This document shows, in pieces, positions 61,000-64,000 of a stretch of 64,000 bases of DNA (position 1 is its first letter; each line of letters opens with the position of its first letter). The DNA lies in the NCBI GenBank assembly GCA_040882285.1, contig JBBEBQ010000014.1, forward strand, positions 1-64,000, in the 5' to 3' direction. The DNA is from Gemmatimonadaceae bacterium (GTDB taxonomy: Bacteria; Gemmatimonadota; Gemmatimonadetes; Gemmatimonadales; Gemmatimonadaceae). Below the pieces are notes generated by a model that made no database searches, was not told the DNA's origin, and worked only from the letters and a program-made list of their open reading frames with translations. The translations under genes and the position numbers were made by a program.

Positions 61000-61253
61000 T
61001 GAGCGAAGACGACTGCCCGCCGGAGGATCTGCGCTATCTGGTACCCGCGGCGCTGCTGCACGATCTCCGCACGCCGCTCAGCCAGATGCTCGGCTACTCC
61101 GAGATACTGCTGGAAGAATCGGAGGCGGCGGGCAACGAGCACTTCGTGCAGGACCTGAAGAAGATTCGCGCTGCGGGCTGGAAGCTGCTCGCGCTGATGG
61201 ACGCGAACTTTCAGCCGTTGAGGGTGGTCGTGGTGGAAAGCAAGGACGCATAG
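60999..61253 (+). CDS. stand-alone HisKA-domain protein
   Basis: This 84-residue protein consists of one dimerisation and phospho-acceptor domain: ALLHDLRTPLSQMLGYSEILLEE with His21, then LKKIRAAGWKLLALMDANFQPL. It has no ATPase domain. In a kinase the H-box HDLRTPL precedes HATPase; here it stops. It could act as a phosphotransfer protein between the hybrid kinase receivers and the response regulator, or as a decoy dimer partner. It is translationally coupled to the regulator gene. Confidence 0.75.
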   Translation: MSEDDCPPEDLRYLVPAALLHDLRTPLSQMLGYSEILLEESEAAGNEHFVQDLKKIRAAGWKLLALMDANFQPLRVVVVESKDA

Positions 61254-61295
61254 CGGCCCGCTGGTCCCAGGTCGCCGCGCCTGAATCGTCCGGTG

Positions 61296-61589
61296 CTATT
61301 TGGGGTGCCGAGCAATCGTGATGATGCGGATTGTCGCGCGTCCCGGGCCGTAGTACCAGAACACGCGCCGTGCGGCTGGGGTGTCCTGCTCGACATAGGC
61401 TTCAGAAACATCCTCTCCGTTCGGCCCCGACAGCGATTTGAACTTGTGCGTTCGAAGCCCGGGGTGACGGGGGTTCGATTCGATCAGGCCGAGGGTCTTC
61501 AGGACGTTTCTGTGCTTCGGCTTGTCTTTCTTCTCGAGCGCCTGCAGAACGTCACGCGCCTCGGGAGTGAAGCTCAGCTTGAAGGCCAC
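61296..61589 (-). CDS. RelE/ParE-fold protein, no adjacent antitoxin
   Basis: This 97-residue basic protein reads FTPEARDVLQALEKKDKPKHRNVLKTLGLIESNPRHPGLRTHKFKSLSGPNGEDVSEAYVEQDTPAARRVFWYYGPGRATIRIITIARHP, the general RelE/ParE fold pattern. An antitoxin gene would be expected next to it, but only 58 bp separate its start from the end of uvrC. Either it is an orphan or a non-toxic relative. The plus-strand HisKA gene ends 42 bp from its stop. Confidence 0.68.
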   Translation of the reverse strand: MAFKLSFTPEARDVLQALEKKDKPKHRNVLKTLGLIESNPRHPGLRTHKFKSLSGPNGEDVSEAYVEQDTPAARRVFWYYGPGRATIRIITIARHPK

Positions 61590-61624
61590 CCGTCAGGATT
61601 TGTCGCCGCCGGCAAATCCCATTT

Positions 61625-61647
61625 GTGGGTATGTGGGCAATACCCAC
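61625..61647 (-). terminator. hairpin after uvrC
   Basis: GTGGGTAT (61625-61632) and ATACCCAC (61640-61647) form a perfect 8-bp stem with a 7-base loop, starting at the base after the uvrC stop. No T run follows, so it is either a weak terminator or a 3' mRNA-stabilising hairpin. Confidence 0.6.
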
Positions 61648-63474
61648 CTACGAGGTCGTTTCGGTGGAGCCTCCCAGTTGGGCGAGCAGCTTTCCCGCGG
61701 TGGCGACCGTCCAGCCCGGAAGCTGCGCTATCTGCTCGGGCGTGGCCTGGCGGACACCTTCGAGGCTGCCGAACGATTGGATCAGCTGTCGCCTCTTCAT
61801 CGGCCCGACGCCGGGGATCTGGAGGAGTTCCGAAGTCACGGTGCGCATCGAGCGTCGTTTCCGGTTGTAGGTCACGGCGAACCGGTGCGCCTCGTCGCGC
61901 GCCTGTTGCAGCAAGCGTAAGGCGGGCGATCGCCGGGAGATCCGCACCGGATCGGTCCTCCCCCACACGTACACCTCTTCCTCCTTCTTCGCGAGGCTGA
62001 TCAGCGGCCTGTCGCCGAGCCCGAGCGACTCCATCGCCTCGTGCGCCGCGGACAGCTGCCCGCGGCCGCCGTCGATCACCACCAGCTCCGGGCTCGGCTT
62101 CTCGTCGGCCATCCTGCGGTTGAAGTAGCGCGTGACCACCTCGCGCATCGACGCGAAGTCGTCGCTTCCCTCCACCGTCTTCACGCGGAACTTGCGGTAC
62201 TCGCCGCGCTTCGGCCGCCCGTTCTCGAACCAGACCGCTGAGCCGACAGTGTCGGTCCCCTGCGTGGTCGAGATGTCGAAGCACACCAGCGTGCGCGGCA
62301 GGCGCTCCAGTCCCAGCTCGCGCTGGAGATCGTACACCGGCTCGCCCGCGCGCTCCTCCGACTCCAGCGACGACAGCTTCAGCTCCTCCAGCAGGTGCCG
62401 CGCGTTCTGCTCGGCGAGATCGACCAGCTCGCGCCGGGGCCCGCGCTGCGGCACGCTCATCTTCGCGTCCGGCACCGACTGCTGCAGCAGCTCGCGGTCG
62501 TCGAAGTCGAAAGGCAGCAGCAGCTCGCGCGCGCGCTCCGGCATCGCGGGATAGCTGCCCGCGAGATACGCCGAGAGCACCGTAGGATCCGGCTCGCCCT
62601 CGATGTTCTCCAGATACCGGTGCTCGCGCGCGAGCAGCTTCCCTTCCCTGATGCGCAGCATCGTCACGCAGGCGTCGTCCCCGTCGCGCGCGTAGCCCAC
62701 TACGTCACGATCCCCGCCTTCCACGCGCAGCACGACCGTGGGCTCCTCCATTCGCTCGAGATGGTGCAACACGTCGCGCAGCTCGGCGGCGCGCTCGAAG
62801 TCCATCCTCTCCGCCGCCTCGTCCATCCGCGCGCGCACGCGCCGCACGACCTCGCTCGCGCGCCCGCCGAGGAAGAGCAGCACCTCGTCGATCATCTGCC
62901 GGTACTCCTGCTGCGACTGGGCGAGGATGCAGGGGGCCTTGCACCGCTTGATGTAGTAGTCGAGACACGGCCGCTCGGGCATCTCCGCCGGCATGTCGTA
63001 GCTGCACGACCGCACGGTGAAGATCCGCTTGACCACGTTCAGCGCGCGCCGCATGGCGCCGACGTCGGTGTACGGCCCGAAGTACTTCGCGCCGTCGTTG
63101 GTGACCCGCCGCGTGACAAACACGCGCGGGAACGGCTCCTGCGACGTCACCTTGATGTACGGGTACGACTTGTCGTCCTTCAGCGCGATGTTGAACCGCG
63201 GGCGGTGCTCCTTGATCAGGTTCGCCTCGAGGATCAGCGCGTGCGCCTCGCTCGGCACCACGATCGTGTCGACGTCTGCGATCTGCCGCACGAGATACGT
63301 CGTCTTGAGGCTCGTGCCCGGATCGTTGGCGAAGTAGCTGCGCACGCGCGAACGGAGCTTCGCCGCCTTGCCGACGTACAGAATGGTCCCGTCCCGCCCC
63401 TTCCACAGGTACACGCCCGGGGATTCGGGGAGATGCGGGACTTTCGATGCGACGAGGTCGGGGAGGGGTTGCAC
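61648..63474 (-). CDS. uvrC: excinuclease ABC subunit C
   Basis: This 608-residue nuclease makes both cuts in nucleotide excision repair. The GIY-YIG domain is at the start (SPGVYLWKGRDGTILYVGKAAKLRSRVRSYF). A short Cys cluster (CSYDMPAEMPERPCLDYYIKRCKAPC), the UVR motif, the RNase H-like C-terminal domain (CFDISTTQGTDTVGSAVWFENGRPKRGEYRKF, VIDGGRGQLSAA) and the final HhH motif (LLQIPGVGPMKRRQLIQSFGSLEGV) follow. Length is standard. Confidence 0.97.
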   Translation of the reverse strand: MQPLPDLVASKVPHLPESPGVYLWKGRDGTILYVGKAAKLRSRVRSYFANDPGTSLKTTYLVRQIADVDTIVVPSEAHALILEANLIKEHRPRFNIALKDDKSYPYIKVTSQEPFPRVFVTRRVTNDGAKYFGPYTDVGAMRRALNVVKRIFTVRSCSYDMPAEMPERPCLDYYIKRCKAPCILAQSQQEYRQMIDEVLLFLGGRASEVVRRVRARMDEAAERMDFERAAELRDVLHHLERMEEPTVVLRVEGGDRDVVGYARDGDDACVTMLRIREGKLLAREHRYLENIEGEPDPTVLSAYLAGSYPAMPERARELLLPFDFDDRELLQQSVPDAKMSVPQRGPRRELVDLAEQNARHLLEELKLSSLESEERAGEPVYDLQRELGLERLPRTLVCFDISTTQGTDTVGSAVWFENGRPKRGEYRKFRVKTVEGSDDFASMREVVTRYFNRRMADEKPSPELVVIDGGRGQLSAAHEAMESLGLGDRPLISLAKKEEEVYVWGRTDPVRISRRSPALRLLQQARDEAHRFAVTYNRKRRSMRTVTSELLQIPGVGPMKRRQLIQSFGSLEGVRQATPEQIAQLPGWTVATAGKLLAQLGGSTETTS

Positions 63475-63659
63475 GTCTAATTATACCCCCGCCATCGGCT
63501 GCTTTCCCACCTGGATGCGACGAACGCCGCACACTCGGTAGTTGGTCAATCCCGGTGACGTTCACCTGCGATTGCGGATTGAGGACTTTGCGGCCTCAGG
63601 ACGCTCCCGCGCCGAATATCTTGTGATTAACTTCGCGCTTACCCTCGCGCGAGATTTCC
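63475..63659. other. 185-bp intergenic region upstream of uvrC and the DUF5674 gene
   Basis: This gap lies between divergent genes. No gene fits. It holds TTGTGATTAACTT near 63620-63632 and GTGGGAAAGCAGCCGATGG on the minus strand near 63493-63511, but no convincing promoter boxes or repeats. Promoters for both genes should be here. Confidence 0.35.
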
Positions 63660-64000
63660 ATGGAAATGCCGCCGCCCCGCATTGTGAGAACGCCGCTGAC
63701 ACGGGCGGAGGTCACATCGATCGCCGTCGAGCAGTTCGGCGACATGGTGAAAGCCGTGGTCGACGTCGAACGGCGTATCATGGCTCTGGGCGGCGAGCTG
63801 CACTCGGATGAAGAGGCGCTGTTGTTGGACGACGGATCTTCCCAAAAACACCTCTGGGGAATCAACCTCTATCCCGGGTCGAGCGACGAGGACTGGATCG
63901 AGTACGATTCCATGATCAACGTCAGACCATCCCAGGGCAATCGCTCGCGCGGAGTGGAAGACGCGGAACTACGCCACGCTATCAGGCGAATCGTGACCGA
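63660..64000 (+). CDS. DUF5674 family protein (partial at window end)
   Basis: The first 113 residues match the DUF5674 pattern: RTPLTRAEVTSIAVEQFGDMVKAVVDVERRIMALGGELHSDEEALLLDDGSSQKHLWGINLYPGSSDEDWIEYDSMINVRPSQGNRSRGVEDAELRHAIRRIVT. Conserved SRGVED and WGINLYP are clear. Function is unknown; the family often lies beside toxin-antitoxin or mobile genes. The gene continues past the window. ATG 63660 or 63666 are possible starts. Confidence 0.8.
   Translation, partial: MEMPPPRIVRTPLTRAEVTSIAVEQFGDMVKAVVDVERRIMALGGELHSDEEALLLDDGSSQKHLWGINLYPGSSDEDWIEYDSMINVRPSQGNRSRGVEDAELRHAIRRIVT

Overview
The window reads as part of the chromosome of a high-GC, diderm, menaquinone-making bacterium. It carries Kdo synthesis genes (kdsB, kdsA, kdsC, kdsD), LPS transport genes (lptC, lptA, lptB), sigma-54, type II fatty acid synthesis and the futalosine menaquinone genes (mqnE, mqnA, mqnC). 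Gene order, composition and many lipoproteins fit Gemmatimonadota best. That placement is inference, since no rRNA or marker tree is available here.

Layout. 1-1330: a complete IS3-type insertion sequence. 1454-2510: a CMD-family protein and mobA. 2530-6390: an accessory island read here as a degenerate chromosomal integron. It has two attC sites, a nitrilase cassette, a CDF metal-transporter cassette, a scrambled GNAT/HigBA cassette and an integron integrase with an internal deletion. The cassettes lie on the 3' side of intI and read in the same direction, which is the rare reversed layout. 6457-18232: ndk, yceD, rpmF, plsX, fabH, fabD, fabG, acpP, fabF, mqnE, mqnA, mqnC, ispF, a DedA protein and a Xer recombinase. 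18361-20432: a trpG/pabA-type amidotransferase and an outer-membrane barrel protein. 20695-31182: kdsB-pyrG-kdsA-kdsC-kdsD-lptC-lptA-lptB-rpoN-glycosyltransferase, nearly all with overlapping or abutting ends, so the making and export of the Kdo-lipid A core is one transcription unit. 31367-33437: a GT4 glycosyltransferase and a flippase-like membrane protein. 33488-37352: a less GC-rich operon of secreted proteins (lipoproteins, an alpha/beta hydrolase, a beta-propeller). 37679-42276: methyltransferase, YfhO-type protein, dolichol-phosphate-mannose-synthase-like enzyme and dapF. 42535-48778: small lipoproteins, a TPR protein, a PAS kinase, a truncated GNAT, a TIGR02206-like protein, a NirK-type copper nitrite reductase and a heme-copper-oxidase-like membrane protein. 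48834-58010 (minus strand): tRNA-Arg(CCT), a BON/SRPBCC protein, acylphosphatase, pcm, surE, a GT2, a MerR regulator, gpsA, plsY, der and a DUF512 radical-SAM-like protein. 58154-61253: a hybrid kinase, a single-domain response regulator and a stand-alone HisKA protein. 61296-64000: a lone RelE-like protein, uvrC and the start of a DUF5674 gene.

The main unexplained signal is a set of intergenic elements built from 7-bp units, often as two inverted arms. They fill the gap between one gene's stop and the next gene's start (for example fabH/fabD and xer/trpG). The unit sequence differs between loci but the 7-bp phase does not. The second signal is the reversed integron with a broken integrase.
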